Source of the DNA: Streptomyces sp. NBC_01471
GTDB lineage: Bacteria; Actinomycetota; Actinomycetes; Streptomycetales; Streptomycetaceae
DNA length: 64,000 bases
Direction of reading: 5' to 3'
NCBI RefSeq assembly: GCF_041438865.1
Contig: NZ_CP109450.1
Coordinates: 992,001-1,056,000, forward strand
The notes under the pieces are model-generated. The model ran no database searches, was not told the DNA's origin, and saw only the letters and a list, made by a program, of their open reading frames with translations. Of the stretch, positions 18,771 through 26,132 are shown in pieces (position 1 is the first letter of the stretch; every line of letters starts with the position of its first letter). The position numbers and the translations under genes are program-made.

Positions 18771-18815
18771 CCGGTGCACCGCCGCCGGCTGAGGCGGCCG
18801 GCGACGGTGCACCGG
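18771..18815 (-). terminator. Long hairpin after the uricase gene
   Basis: A 19-base arm starting CCGGTGCACCG pairs with its partner with one mismatch around a seven-base loop, eight bases past the uricase stop. No U-run follows on the minus strand, as is common for Streptomyces terminators. It would end or attenuate the uraD-uraH-uricase transcript. Confidence 0.65.
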
Positions 18816-18822
18816 TCGGGTT

Positions 18823-19746
18823 TCAGAGGTTGGTCATGTCCACCGGGATACGGGCATCGGCGCCGTCCCGCAGGATGGTGGCCTCGATGAGTCCGTACGG
18901 GCGGTCGGCCGCGTAGTAGACCTCGTTGTCGTTCTTGAGCCCGAAGGGCTCCAGGTCCACCAGGAAGTGGTGCTTGTTCGGCAGCGAGAAGCGGATCTCG
19001 TCGATCTCGCTCCGGCTGTTGATGATGCGCGAGCCCATCTGGTACATGGTCTGCTGCAGGGAGAGCGAGTACGTCTCGGCGAAGGCCTGGAGCATGTGCT
19101 TCTTGCACTGCTCGTAGGACTTCTCCCAGTTCGGCATGCGGTCCGCGTCGTTGGACCAGCTGTACCGCCACTGGGAGGACACCGCGGTCGCGAGGATGCG
19201 GTCGTACGCCTCCTTGAGCGTCGTGTACTTGTCCTTGGCGTAGCCCCAGAACTCCGAGTTGGTGGAGTTCATCACCGTCAGGTCCTTCAGACCCGAGATG
19301 ACCTGCCAGTTCTCACCGTCGAAGGTGATCTCCGAGGTGCGCAGCTCCTGCCCCTTGCGGACGAAGGAGTGCTGCACGTCGTCGGCACCGATGAACTGCG
19401 AGCTGGCGTCGGAGGTGGCGATGCGCTCCCAGGAGTACTCCTCTATCCGGATCCTGGCGCGGTGGATCCCTTCCTGGGTGGTCACGAAGTGCCGGGCCAG
19501 GTGGATGCCGAACTGCTCGGCGGACTCGATCCCGTGCTCCTTGGCGAACGCGTACACCGTGTTCTTGGTGGTGTCGGTCGGCAGGACACTGGTGTTGGAG
19601 CCGGAGTAATGGACGTCGTCCATGTCGCCCGAGAGGGCGACCGAGACGTTCAGGTCCTTGATGTGGTGGGTGTCGCCGTCCCGCGTGATCTTGACTACGC
19701 GGTTCTCTGCTTTGCCGTACTGGTTCTGGCCGAGAATCGTGGGCAT
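18823..19746 (-). CDS. Factor-independent urate hydroxylase (uricase)
   Basis: 307 residues, standard for cofactor-free uricase (EC 1.7.3.3), which oxidises urate with O2 to 5-hydroxyisourate and H2O2. The T-fold landmarks are intact: GQNQYGKAENRVVKI at the start with the catalytic lysine, TDTTKNTVYAFAKEH with the catalytic threonine near 60, and the C-terminal NKHHFLVDLEPFG with the active-site histidine. Third gene of the uraD-uraH-uricase operon, seven bases after uraH. Peroxide production explains the shared promoter cassette with the nearby catalase. Confidence 0.97.
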   Translation of the reverse strand: MPTILGQNQYGKAENRVVKITRDGDTHHIKDLNVSVALSGDMDDVHYSGSNTSVLPTDTTKNTVYAFAKEHGIESAEQFGIHLARHFVTTQEGIHRARIRIEEYSWERIATSDASSQFIGADDVQHSFVRKGQELRTSEITFDGENWQVISGLKDLTVMNSTNSEFWGYAKDKYTTLKEAYDRILATAVSSQWRYSWSNDADRMPNWEKSYEQCKKHMLQAFAETYSLSLQQTMYQMGSRIINSRSEIDEIRFSLPNKHHFLVDLEPFGLKNDNEVYYAADRPYGLIEATILRDGADARIPVDMTNL

Positions 19747-19753
19747 GACGTTG

Positions 19754-20143
19754 CTAGCTCCCTCGGTATACGGAGTAGCCGAACGGGTTGAGCAGCAGCG
19801 GTACGTGGAAGTGCTCGCCCGGGACGACGGCGAACGTGATCGCCACCTCCGGGAAGAAAGCGCCGCTGTCCCTTACGCGGGGGGCGTCCTGCTGTGCCTC
19901 GGCTTGTTTCTTGGAGAAGTACGCCTCGGTCTCGAAATCGAGGCGTACATGGGTTGTTCCTTCCGGCAGGGCCGGCAGGTCCTTGCAGCGCCCGTCCGCG
20001 TCGGTCGCGGATCCGCCCAGTGCCGCCCACTGCGCGCCGGGGCCGCTGCGGGCCGCGAGCGAGATGGCGACACCTGCGGCGGGGCGTCCCACGCTGGTGT
20101 CCAGGATGTGCGTGGACACCGATGCGGTGGTCTGCGTGCTCAA
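19754..20143 (-). CDS. uraH: 5-Hydroxyisourate hydrolase
   Basis: 129 residues of transthyretin-like fold. It opens the ring of 5-hydroxyisourate to OHCU. Diagnostic features are the STHILDTSVGRPA opening with active-site histidine, arginine and histidine in the middle strands (HVRLDFE, EHFHVPLL), and the C-terminal YRGS tetrapeptide. Four bases separate it from uraD, so the genes are tightly coupled. Confidence 0.97.
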   Translation of the reverse strand: MSTQTTASVSTHILDTSVGRPAAGVAISLAARSGPGAQWAALGGSATDADGRCKDLPALPEGTTHVRLDFETEAYFSKKQAEAQQDAPRVRDSGAFFPEVAITFAVVPGEHFHVPLLLNPFGYSVYRGS

Positions 20144-20147
20144 GCCT

Positions 20148-20717
20148 TCACTCTCCTTCTTCCGCGGCCGCCGCGTTCTCCGCGGTGGCCGCTGCGACCA
20201 GATTCAGCCGGATGCGGTTGATCTTGCCGAGTTCGGTGCGCACGATCGCGCGCTCCTGCTCGGGCGTATTGCCGGACCGGGCTTTCATCGCGTCGCGCAT
20301 CTGCTCGCCGGTGGCACCGGTCGCGCAGATCAGAAAGACATGTCCGAACTTCTCCTGGTAGGCCAGGTTCAGTTCGAGCATCTCGGCCTTGAGCTCCTCG
20401 GTCGCTCCGGCCATCCCCCGCTGTTCACGGGAGGACGTCGGGTCTCCGGGTTTCGGCCGCCCGATCGGCGGGTGCCCCGCCATCGCCTCGGCCAGGTCTT
20501 CCGCGGTCAGCTCGGCCGTAGCGGCGTCGCTGGCGAGAAAGAGGGCTTCAGCGGTGGCATAGGGGCGCTGGGCGAGGATTTTGCTCCCCCAGACCGAACT
20601 GGCGCAGACCTCGTGAAGCGCGGCTAGCGCCGCACTGTCCCGCAGGGTGTTGAACCGGGCGAGCCCCTCGGGGGCTCCGGGGATCTCCCCCGGCAAGCGC
20701 TCTGGACTCGAAGTCAC
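20148..20717 (-). CDS. uraD: 2-Oxo-4-hydroxy-4-carboxy-5-ureidoimidazoline (OHCU) decarboxylase
   Basis: A 189-residue all-helical enzyme that decarboxylates OHCU to S-allantoin. The catalytic histidine is H82 in AGHPPIG; the family motif EKFGHVFLICATG follows near 133-145. An alanine/glutamate-rich tail ends the protein. GTG start with GGAGG five bases before. First gene of the operon, 40-50 bp downstream of the promoter that carries the TCAACA/TGTTGA palindrome. Confidence 0.96.
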   Translation of the reverse strand: MTSSPERLPGEIPGAPEGLARFNTLRDSAALAALHEVCASSVWGSKILAQRPYATAEALFLASDAATAELTAEDLAEAMAGHPPIGRPKPGDPTSSREQRGMAGATEELKAEMLELNLAYQEKFGHVFLICATGATGEQMRDAMKARSGNTPEQERAIVRTELGKINRIRLNLVAAATAENAAAAEEGE

Positions 20718-20765
20718 GGGGACCTCCGTGGCCTTGTATGGGCCTTGTGCTGGACGGGCTGCGGA

Positions 20766-20808
20766 TAGCTAACGCCCTCGGAAACACCACGTCAACACTT
20801 TGTTGAAA
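20766..20808 (-). promoter_or_regulatory. uraD operon promoter with TCAACA-N3-TGTTGA palindrome
   Basis: On the minus strand TTGACG (20795-20790) and TAGCTA (20771-20766) are 18 bp apart. The palindrome TCAACA-AAG-TGTTGA (20806-20792) overlaps the -35 box. The 26-bp block 20783-20808 is almost identical to the block in front of the catalase gene. Confidence 0.75.
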
Positions 20809-20895
20809 ACTTTGGTCAGACAAAAACCGCCGCCCGGTACCCCGGACGGCGGCTGTCGGCCGTGGCAGGGCCCGATGCCGCCGCCACGAGACCAC

Positions 20896-21273
20896 TCAGT
20901 CACTCTTGGCGACGTTCTCCCTGTTCAGATAGTTGTAGACGGTGAAGCGGCTGACCCCGAGCGCGCCCGCCACCGTCTCGACGCCGTGCCGTACGGAGAA
21001 GGCTCCACGCGCCTCCAGTATCCGCACGACGCCCTGTTTCGTCCTTCGGTCGAGCTCCGAGAGCGGCACCCCGTGACGGCGCTCCAGCGCCGCCAGGATG
21101 TGGTCGAGGGAGTCCGAGAGCTGCGGCAGCCGCACGGCCAGGACGTCCACCCCCTCCCAGGTGAGCAGCACGTCGTCCTCGGTCGCCTGGTCCGGTACGA
21201 GGATCTCGGCCCCCATGGCGTCGACCAGCGGCTTCACCGCGGCGACGAGTGGGTGGTCTCCCGGCTCGGTCAC
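20896..21273 (-). CDS. DauR/YheO-like helix-turn-helix regulator
   Basis: 125 residues. The C-terminal 55 form a DauR-type helix-turn-helix (TKQGVVRILEARGAFSVRH then VAGALGVSRFTVYNYLN). The N-terminal part (DVLLTWEGVDVLAVRLPQLS) is a short alpha/beta domain rather than the full PAS-like YheO module. It lies between the urate operon and the hyi-glxR operon and is the only complete DNA-binding protein inside the purine cluster, so it is a prime candidate for the palindrome shared by uraD and the catalase. That link is inferred. It overlaps the upstream 88-residue gene by four bases. Confidence 0.8.
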   Translation of the reverse strand: MTEPGDHPLVAAVKPLVDAMGAEILVPDQATEDDVLLTWEGVDVLAVRLPQLSDSLDHILAALERRHGVPLSELDRRTKQGVVRILEARGAFSVRHGVETVAGALGVSRFTVYNYLNRENVAKSD

Positions 21274-21536
21274 TTCTCGCCCTCCCCGTCCTGCCCGATC
21301 ACGTTCACCTGGAGGGAGACCCGGGTGGCGCCCGCGCCCAGGGCCCGGCGGAGCAGTGCGTCCACCGCGGTCAGTACCTCGTCCGAGCCGCCTTCGGCGG
21401 TGTTGCCGAACGGTCCGACGTCCACCGCGTCCAGCTCGGCGGCCTGGATGACCTCCCGGGCGACCACCGCATGGGGCGGCGCATCGTCCAGATCAAAGGG
21501 CTCCGTCGTGAATTCCACTCTCAATCGCACGCGCAC
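21270..21536 (-). CDS. Small protein resembling MTH1187/YkoF thiamine-binding fold
   Basis: 88 residues with a ferredoxin-like beta-alpha-beta pattern. VGPFGNTAEGGSDEVLTAVD, then a helix and GAGATRVSLQVNV, echoes the MTH1187 (DUF77) family (usually about 100 residues), members of which bind thiamine or related ligands. The match is by pattern only. GTG start at 21536, divergent from hyi, so its promoter lies in the same region as the hyi operators. Coupled to the HTH regulator gene by a four-base overlap, which suggests it could be a ligand-binding partner. Confidence 0.6.
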   Translation of the reverse strand: MRVRLRVEFTTEPFDLDDAPPHAVVAREVIQAAELDAVDVGPFGNTAEGGSDEVLTAVDALLRRALGAGATRVSLQVNVIGQDGEGEK

Positions 21537-21573
21537 AACCTACTGCGCGGGGGACCGAAAACGGCAGGCCCAC

Positions 21574-21638
21574 TTGACAGCTCCACAGGACGACAGGCAA
21601 TCTTCCATCAAGTAGAAAGTAACTTCCGCAATACGGAA
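21574..21638 (+). promoter_or_regulatory. hyi-glxR promoter with tandem TTCC-N7-GGAA operators
   Basis: TTGACA (21574-21579) and CAATCT (21598-21603) are 18 bp apart. A perfect palindrome TTCCGCAATACGGAA sits at 21624-21638, with a weaker copy TTCC-N7-AGAA exactly 21 bp before it (21603-21617), beginning at the -10 box. The position fits repression of initiation or early elongation. Confidence 0.78.
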
Positions 21639-21655
21639 GGAGCGCCGAACGCCTT

Positions 21656-22477
21656 ATGGGCTACACGGACCAGCGCTTCGATGTGAACCTCTCGATCCTC
21701 TTCACGGAACTCCCGCTTCTGGAGCGTCCCGCAGCCGCGGCCGCGGCCGGTTTCAGCGCGGTCGAGCTGTGGTGGCCCTGGATCGAGACCCCCACCCCCC
21801 CGCAGGCCGAGCTCGACGCGCTCAAAAAGGCGCTCGACGACGCCGGCACCCAGCTGGTGGGTCTCAACTTCTACGCCGGCCGGCTCCCCGGCCCGGACCG
21901 AGGCGCGCTCTCCGTCCCCGGCCAGGAGTCCGACCGCTTCCGCGCCAACATCGACATCGCGGCCGACTTCGCCGCCTCGGTCGGCTGCAAGGCGCTCAAC
22001 GCGCTGTACGGCAACCGCGTCGAAGGCGTGGACCCGGCCGTCCAGGACGAGCTGGCCCTGGAGAACCTCACGGTAGCGGCCCGCGCCGCCGACCGGGTGG
22101 GCGCGATCCTGCTCATCGAGGCGCTCAACAAGCCCGAGTCGCCGCTCTGCCCGCTGGTGAGCGCTCCGGCGGCGATCGACGTGGTCAACAAGGTCAACGC
22201 CCTCACGGGGCTCGGGAACGCGAAGTTCCTGCTCGACCTGTACCACCTGTCGATGAACGGCGAGGACCTCAACGAGGTCATCGACACCTACGCCTCGCAG
22301 ACCGGCCACGTGCAGATCGCCGACAACCCCGGCCGCGGCGCGCCCGGTACGGGTTCGCTGCCGCTGGAGGACCTGCTCGACCGGCTGACCAAGGCCGGCT
22401 ACGACGGCTGGGTCGGCCTGGAGTACAAGCCGGGCGACCGCCCGAGCGCCGACGCCTTCGGCTGGCTCCCCAACTGA
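21656..22477 (+). CDS. hyi: Hydroxypyruvate isomerase
   Basis: A 273-residue TIM-barrel sugar isomerase (AP endonuclease-2 superfamily) interconverting hydroxypyruvate and tartronate semialdehyde. Landmarks are FDVNLSILFTELP at the N-terminus, GFSAVELWWPW, the metal-binding glutamate in LLIEALNKPES, HVQIADNPGRGAPGTG, and the final glutamate in VGLEYKPG. The ATG has GGAAGGAG upstream; part of that Shine-Dalgarno lies in the operator palindrome. First gene of hyi-glxR. Confidence 0.94.
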   Translation: MGYTDQRFDVNLSILFTELPLLERPAAAAAAGFSAVELWWPWIETPTPPQAELDALKKALDDAGTQLVGLNFYAGRLPGPDRGALSVPGQESDRFRANIDIAADFAASVGCKALNALYGNRVEGVDPAVQDELALENLTVAARAADRVGAILLIEALNKPESPLCPLVSAPAAIDVVNKVNALTGLGNAKFLLDLYHLSMNGEDLNEVIDTYASQTGHVQIADNPGRGAPGTGSLPLEDLLDRLTKAGYDGWVGLEYKPGDRPSADAFGWLPN

Positions 22478-22512
22478 CCATCTCCACCCGCGTGTTGAAA
22501 GAGGACCCCCGC

Positions 22513-23403
22513 ATGAGCAATCTCCCCAAGGTCGCATGGATCGGCCTCGGCATCATGGGCTCCCCGATGTCCGAGAACCTGATCAAGGCCGGCTACTCGG
22601 TGACTGGCTACACCCTGGAGCAGGACAAGCTGGACCGGCTGGCTGCCGCAGGCGGCACCGCCGTGTCCTCGATCGCCGAAGCGGTGCGCGACGCCGACGT
22701 GGTGATCACCATGGTGCCCGCATCGCCGCACGTCGAGGCCATCGCGTACGGTCCTGACGGCATCCTGGAGAACGCCAAGGCGGGCGCGCTGCTGATCGAC
22801 ATGTCGTCGATCACCCCGCAGACCTCGGTCGACCTGGGCAAGGCCGGCGGCGAGAAGGGCCTGCGCGTCCTGGACGCACCGGTCTCCGGCGGCGAGGCCG
22901 GAGCCATCGAGGCCGTCCTGTCCATCATGGTCGGCGGCGAGCAGGCCGACTTCGACACCGCGAAGCCGATCCTCGACGCGCTGGGCAAGACCATCGTGCT
23001 CTGCGGTCCGCACGGCTCGGGCCAGACGGTGAAGGCCGCCAACCAGCTGATCGTCGCCGTCAACATCCAGGCGTGCGCCGAGGCCGTGGTCTTCCTGGAG
23101 AAGTCCGGCGTGAACCTCTCCGCGGCCCTCGACGTCCTCAACGGCGGCCTGGCCGGTTCGACCGTCCTGACCCGCAAGAAGGACAACTTCCTGAACCGGG
23201 ACTTCAAGCCCGGCTTCCGGATCGACCTGCACCACAAGGACATGGGCATCGTCACCGACGCCGCCCGCAACGTCGGCGCCGCCCTGCCCGTCGGCGCGGT
23301 CGTCGCCCAGCTGGTCGCCTCGCTGCGGGCCCAGGGCGACGGCGGCCTCGACCACTCCGCGCTGCTGCGCTCGGTCGAGCGCCTCTCCGGCCAGCAGGTC
23401 TGA
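22513..23403 (+). CDS. glxR: 2-Hydroxy-3-oxopropionate (tartronate semialdehyde) reductase
   Basis: A 296-residue beta-hydroxyacid dehydrogenase. It has the Rossmann motif GLGIMGSPMSENL at 11-23, substrate-binding DAPVSGGEAGA near 120, catalytic lysine K174 in GQTVKAANQL, and the C-terminal LHHKDMGIV helix. It reduces tartronate semialdehyde made by Gcl to D-glycerate. Follows hyi by 35 bp with GAGGA before the ATG, and is followed by a strong inverted repeat. Confidence 0.95.
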   Translation: MSNLPKVAWIGLGIMGSPMSENLIKAGYSVTGYTLEQDKLDRLAAAGGTAVSSIAEAVRDADVVITMVPASPHVEAIAYGPDGILENAKAGALLIDMSSITPQTSVDLGKAGGEKGLRVLDAPVSGGEAGAIEAVLSIMVGGEQADFDTAKPILDALGKTIVLCGPHGSGQTVKAANQLIVAVNIQACAEAVVFLEKSGVNLSAALDVLNGGLAGSTVLTRKKDNFLNRDFKPGFRIDLHHKDMGIVTDAARNVGAALPVGAVVAQLVASLRAQGDGGLDHSALLRSVERLSGQQV

Positions 23404-23446
23404 CCCACCCCGCGCCACCCTCCGGGGCTCCGGCCCCCTCCGAACT

Positions 23447-23504
23447 CCGGTCCGCGGCAGCGCTGACACCTGTCCTGTCGCGCCCAGGCGCTGCCGCGGT
23501 CCGG
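23447..23504 (+). terminator. Long inverted repeat between glxR and the catalase gene
   Basis: CCGCGGCAGCGC (23452-23463) pairs perfectly with 23488-23499. After a T.T mismatch the stem continues by CCGG/CCGG. The 24-base loop ends in GTCCTGTCGCGCCCAG. No U-run follows. Probably terminates hyi-glxR. The same 16-base loop segment recurs in the hairpin downstream of the catalase. Confidence 0.7.
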
Positions 23505-23520
23505 TCTCCTCACACTTCAA

Positions 23521-23563
23521 TTTCAACAAACTGTTGACGTGGCGTTCGCAGCGTATTTACGCT
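23521..23563 (+). promoter_or_regulatory. Catalase promoter with TCAACA-N3-TGTTGA palindrome
   Basis: TTGACG (23534-23539) and TACGCT (23558-23563) are 18 bp apart. The palindrome TCAACA-AAC-TGTTGA (23523-23537) overlaps the -35 box in the same geometry as at uraD, and 24 of 26 bases match that promoter. Confidence 0.78.
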
Positions 23564-23601
23564 CCTCAAGCCGTCAGCAGCCCCAGTACGGAAGGTCCAC
23601 G

Positions 23602-25059
23602 ATGTCGAAGCGCGTGCTTACGACCGAGTCAGGCGCCCCGGTCGCCGACAACCAGAATTCAGCCACCGCCGGCGTCGGTGGTCCGGTCCTCATCCAGGAC
23701 CAGCACCTGCTGGAGAAGCTCGCCCGGTTCAACCGGGAGCGCATCCCGGAGCGTGTCGTCCACGCTCGTGGCTCCGGCGCCTACGGCTACTTCGAGGTGA
23801 CCGACGACGTCACCGGCTTCACCCGCGCCGACTTCCTCTCCAGCGTGGGCAAGCGCACCGACACGTTCATCCGCTTCTCGACCGTCGCCGACTCGCTGGG
23901 CGGTTCGGACGCGGTACGCGACCCCCGTGGCTTCGCGCTGAAGTTCTACACGGACGAGGGCAACTACGACCTCGTCGGGAACAACACCCCGGTCTTCTTC
24001 ATCAAGGACCCGATCAAGTTCCCGGACTTCATCCACTCGCAGAAGCGTGACCCGTTCACGGGCAAGCAGGAGCCCAACAACGTCTGGGACTTCTGGGCGC
24101 ACTCCCCCGAGGCCACGCACCAGGTCACCTGGCTGATGGGCGACCGCGGCATCCCCGCCTCGTACCGGCACATGAACGGCTACGGCTCGCACACCTACCA
24201 GTGGACGAACGCCCAGGGCGAGGCCTTCTTCGTCAAGTACCACTTCAAGACGAACCAGGGTGTCCGCAGCCTCTCCGCCGACCAGGCCTCGGAGCTGGTG
24301 GGCAAGGACGGCAACAGCCACCAGACCGACCTGCTCCAGGCGATCGAGCGGGGCGTCAACCCGTCCTGGACGCTGCACGTCCAGATCATGCCGGCCGCCG
24401 AGGCGGCCGACTACCGCTTCAACCCGTTCGACGTCACCAAGGTGTGGCCGCACAGCGACTACCCGCTGCAGCGCGTGGGCCGTCTCGTGCTGGACCGCAA
24501 CCCGGACAACGTCTTCGCCGAGGTCGAGCAGGCGGCGTTCTCGCCGAACAACTTCGTCCCCGGCATCGGTCCCTCGCCGGACAAGATGCTCCAGGGCCGC
24601 CTCTTCGCGTACGCCGACGCGCAGCGCTACCGCGTGGGCATCAACCACACGCAGCTGCCGGTCAACGCGCCGCGGAACGCGACCGTCGACAACTACGGCC
24701 GTGACGGCCACATGGCGACCCGCTACGGCTCGCGCGGCGACAAGAACTACGAGCCCAACTCCCACTCGGGCCCGGCCCAGACGGACGCCCCCCTGGCCGC
24801 CCCGATCGCCGTGACCGGCTGGACCGGAGCGCAGGGCGCCGCCGAGCACGTCAAGGACGACCACTTCTTCCAGGCCGGCGAGCTGTACCGGCTCATGTCC
24901 GCCGACGAGAAGTCGCGGCTGATCGCCAACATCGCGGGCGGCCTCTCGCAGGTCACTCTCGACGAGGTCATCGAGAAGAACCTCGCGCACTTCCACGCCG
25001 CCGACACGGAGTACGGCAAGCGCGTCGAGGAAGCTGTCCGCGCCCTGCGCGAGGCCTGA
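23602..25059 (+). CDS. katA: Monofunctional haem catalase
   Basis: 485 residues, the small-subunit clade size. The active-site histidine is H54 in [12 protein letters not shown], the distal asparagine is in VGNNTPVFF, and the proximal haem ligand is Y337 in [11 protein letters not shown]. It degrades H2O2. The ATG has GGAAGG upstream. Placement among urate genes and a promoter cassette shared with the uricase operon show it is probably dedicated to peroxide released by uricase. Flanked by long hairpins on both sides. Confidence 0.97.
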   Translation: MSKRVLTTESGAPVADNQNSATAGVGGPVLIQDQHLLEKLARFNRERIPERVVHARGSGAYGYFEVTDDVTGFTRADFLSSVGKRTDTFIRFSTVADSLGGSDAVRDPRGFALKFYTDEGNYDLVGNNTPVFFIKDPIKFPDFIHSQKRDPFTGKQEPNNVWDFWAHSPEATHQVTWLMGDRGIPASYRHMNGYGSHTYQWTNAQGEAFFVKYHFKTNQGVRSLSADQASELVGKDGNSHQTDLLQAIERGVNPSWTLHVQIMPAAEAADYRFNPFDVTKVWPHSDYPLQRVGRLVLDRNPDNVFAEVEQAAFSPNNFVPGIGPSPDKMLQGRLFAYADAQRYRVGINHTQLPVNAPRNATVDNYGRDGHMATRYGSRGDKNYEPNSHSGPAQTDAPLAAPIAVTGWTGAQGAAEHVKDDHFFQAGELYRLMSADEKSRLIANIAGGLSQVTLDEVIEKNLAHFHAADTEYGKRVEEAVRALREA

Positions 25060-25316
25060 GCGAACCGAAAGACGGCGCCAGTGACTTGACGGGAGGTCAG
25101 GTCATCGGCGCGGTCCGGGCCGCCGTCCCGATGAGGGGTGGCCGGTGGTCCGGACAAGCCTGCGGACCGCGGCGGAATGACGATGCCAGTGCGGTGGTCA
25201 AGGCTCCCCCGGCGCTCTCCTGATGTGAAGGAGAGGGACCGGGGGGCCGATCGCACTCCGCCGCGGTCCCCTGCTGTCCCACCGCGAAAACCCTCCCCGC
25301 AGCCTCACCACATACC

Positions 25317-25368
25317 CCGCCCGGCGGCACGAACGTCCTGTCGCGCCCAGCCTCGTGCCGCCGGGCGG
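25317..25368. repeat. 16-bp inverted repeat with the same loop segment as 23447-23504
   Basis: CCGCCCGGCGGCACGA pairs perfectly with 25353-25368 across a 20-base loop that contains GTCCTGTCGCGCCCAG (25335-25350), identical to the loop of the hairpin upstream of katA. The stems are unrelated in sequence. Confidence 0.8.
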
Positions 25369-25386
25369 TATCAAGCAGCACGAGCC

Positions 25387-25431
25387 GGAGTGCGGAACAA
25401 GGTCCACGATCCCTTGTTCCGCACTCCTTTT
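25387..25431 (+). terminator. Intrinsic terminator
   Basis: GGAGTGCGGAACAAGG pairs perfectly with 25412-25427 around a nine-base loop, followed by TTTT on the plus strand. It would stop rightward transcription from the catalase before the convergent isochorismatase-like gene. Confidence 0.85.
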
Positions 25432-25478
25432 CGTGTGCCCTGCGCTGCGTGCGCCCGTGGCATCGCGGCCGGAGAGCG

Positions 25479-26033
25479 TCAGGCGGCGTTGAGGGTCTGC
25501 CCCCATTCGTCGACCGTGCTGACCTCGCCGCGCCGGGTGAGGATCTCGTTGATGAGGGTGTCGTGCAGGGCGGGGCTGGGGTCGGCGCAGGCATCGGACA
25601 GGACGGTGACCCGGTAGTCCAGGTCGACGGCCTGCAGGGCGGTGGACAGGACGATCCCGCCGGTGGAGATGCCGGCCAGGACCAGGTGGCCGATGTCCTG
25701 GGCGGCGAGGATCTGCTGGAGGTTGTTGCCGGCGAAGGCGCTGATCCGGTTCTTGTGAACGACGAACTCGCCGTCGGCGGGGGCGACGTCCGGGTGGATG
25801 GCGGCGCCGGGATCGCCGTCCGTGAAGAGGTGCGGCGGAAGGGCGCCGAAGATCTTGTTGCGGGGGTGGGCGTCCGTGTGCCCCTGACGCAGCCGGAGTG
25901 CCACGTGGATGACCGGGACACCGGCGGCGCGGGCCGTTTCGAGTGCGTGCACGGCGTGGGGCAGGTAGTCGTCGGGCAGGTGGGCCAGGTGGTTGCCCTG
26001 AAGGTCCATGAGCAGCAGTGCGGTGCGGGACAT
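25479..26033 (-). CDS. Isochorismatase-fold cysteine-hydrolase-like protein lacking the usual cysteine
   Basis: 184 residues with the isochorismatase fold: MDLQGN with the catalytic aspartate near 9, a lysine in VVHKNRISAF, and the cis-peptide region LAGISTGGIVLST. In active cysteine hydrolases the corresponding run is T-x-x-C-V-x-x-T; here it is T-G-G-I-V-L-S-T, so the nucleophile position is isoleucine. The protein may be catalytically altered or a binding protein. Last gene of a marR-MFS-isochorismatase operon. Confidence 0.8.
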   Translation of the reverse strand: MSRTALLLMDLQGNHLAHLPDDYLPHAVHALETARAAGVPVIHVALRLRQGHTDAHPRNKIFGALPPHLFTDGDPGAAIHPDVAPADGEFVVHKNRISAFAGNNLQQILAAQDIGHLVLAGISTGGIVLSTALQAVDLDYRVTVLSDACADPSPALHDTLINEILTRRGEVSTVDEWGQTLNAA

Positions 26034-26132
26034 GAGGGTGCCTTTCGTGTGCGTGGAGCGCTGTTGGTGGAGGCCTCGCGGCGCCGAGTGGTGAGCGGCG
26101 GGTGAGAGCCGTGGCCGGGCTGCCCGGAGCGC

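Larger units (their letters stand above)
25060..25478. other. Gene-free interval with three strong inverted repeats
   Basis: No plausible gene was found here. CTCTCC/GGAGAG with an outer CCCCCGG/CCGGGGG forms a hairpin at 25206-25245. A perfect 16-bp repeat lies at 25317-25332 and 25353-25368. A third repeat at 25387-25427 is followed by TTTT. The first 140 bases after the catalase show nothing recognisable. Confidence 0.7.

Noticed and set aside
23659..24996. Long open frame antisense to the catalase gene
   Set aside because: No ribosome-binding site or protein family; the plus-strand catalase is unambiguous.
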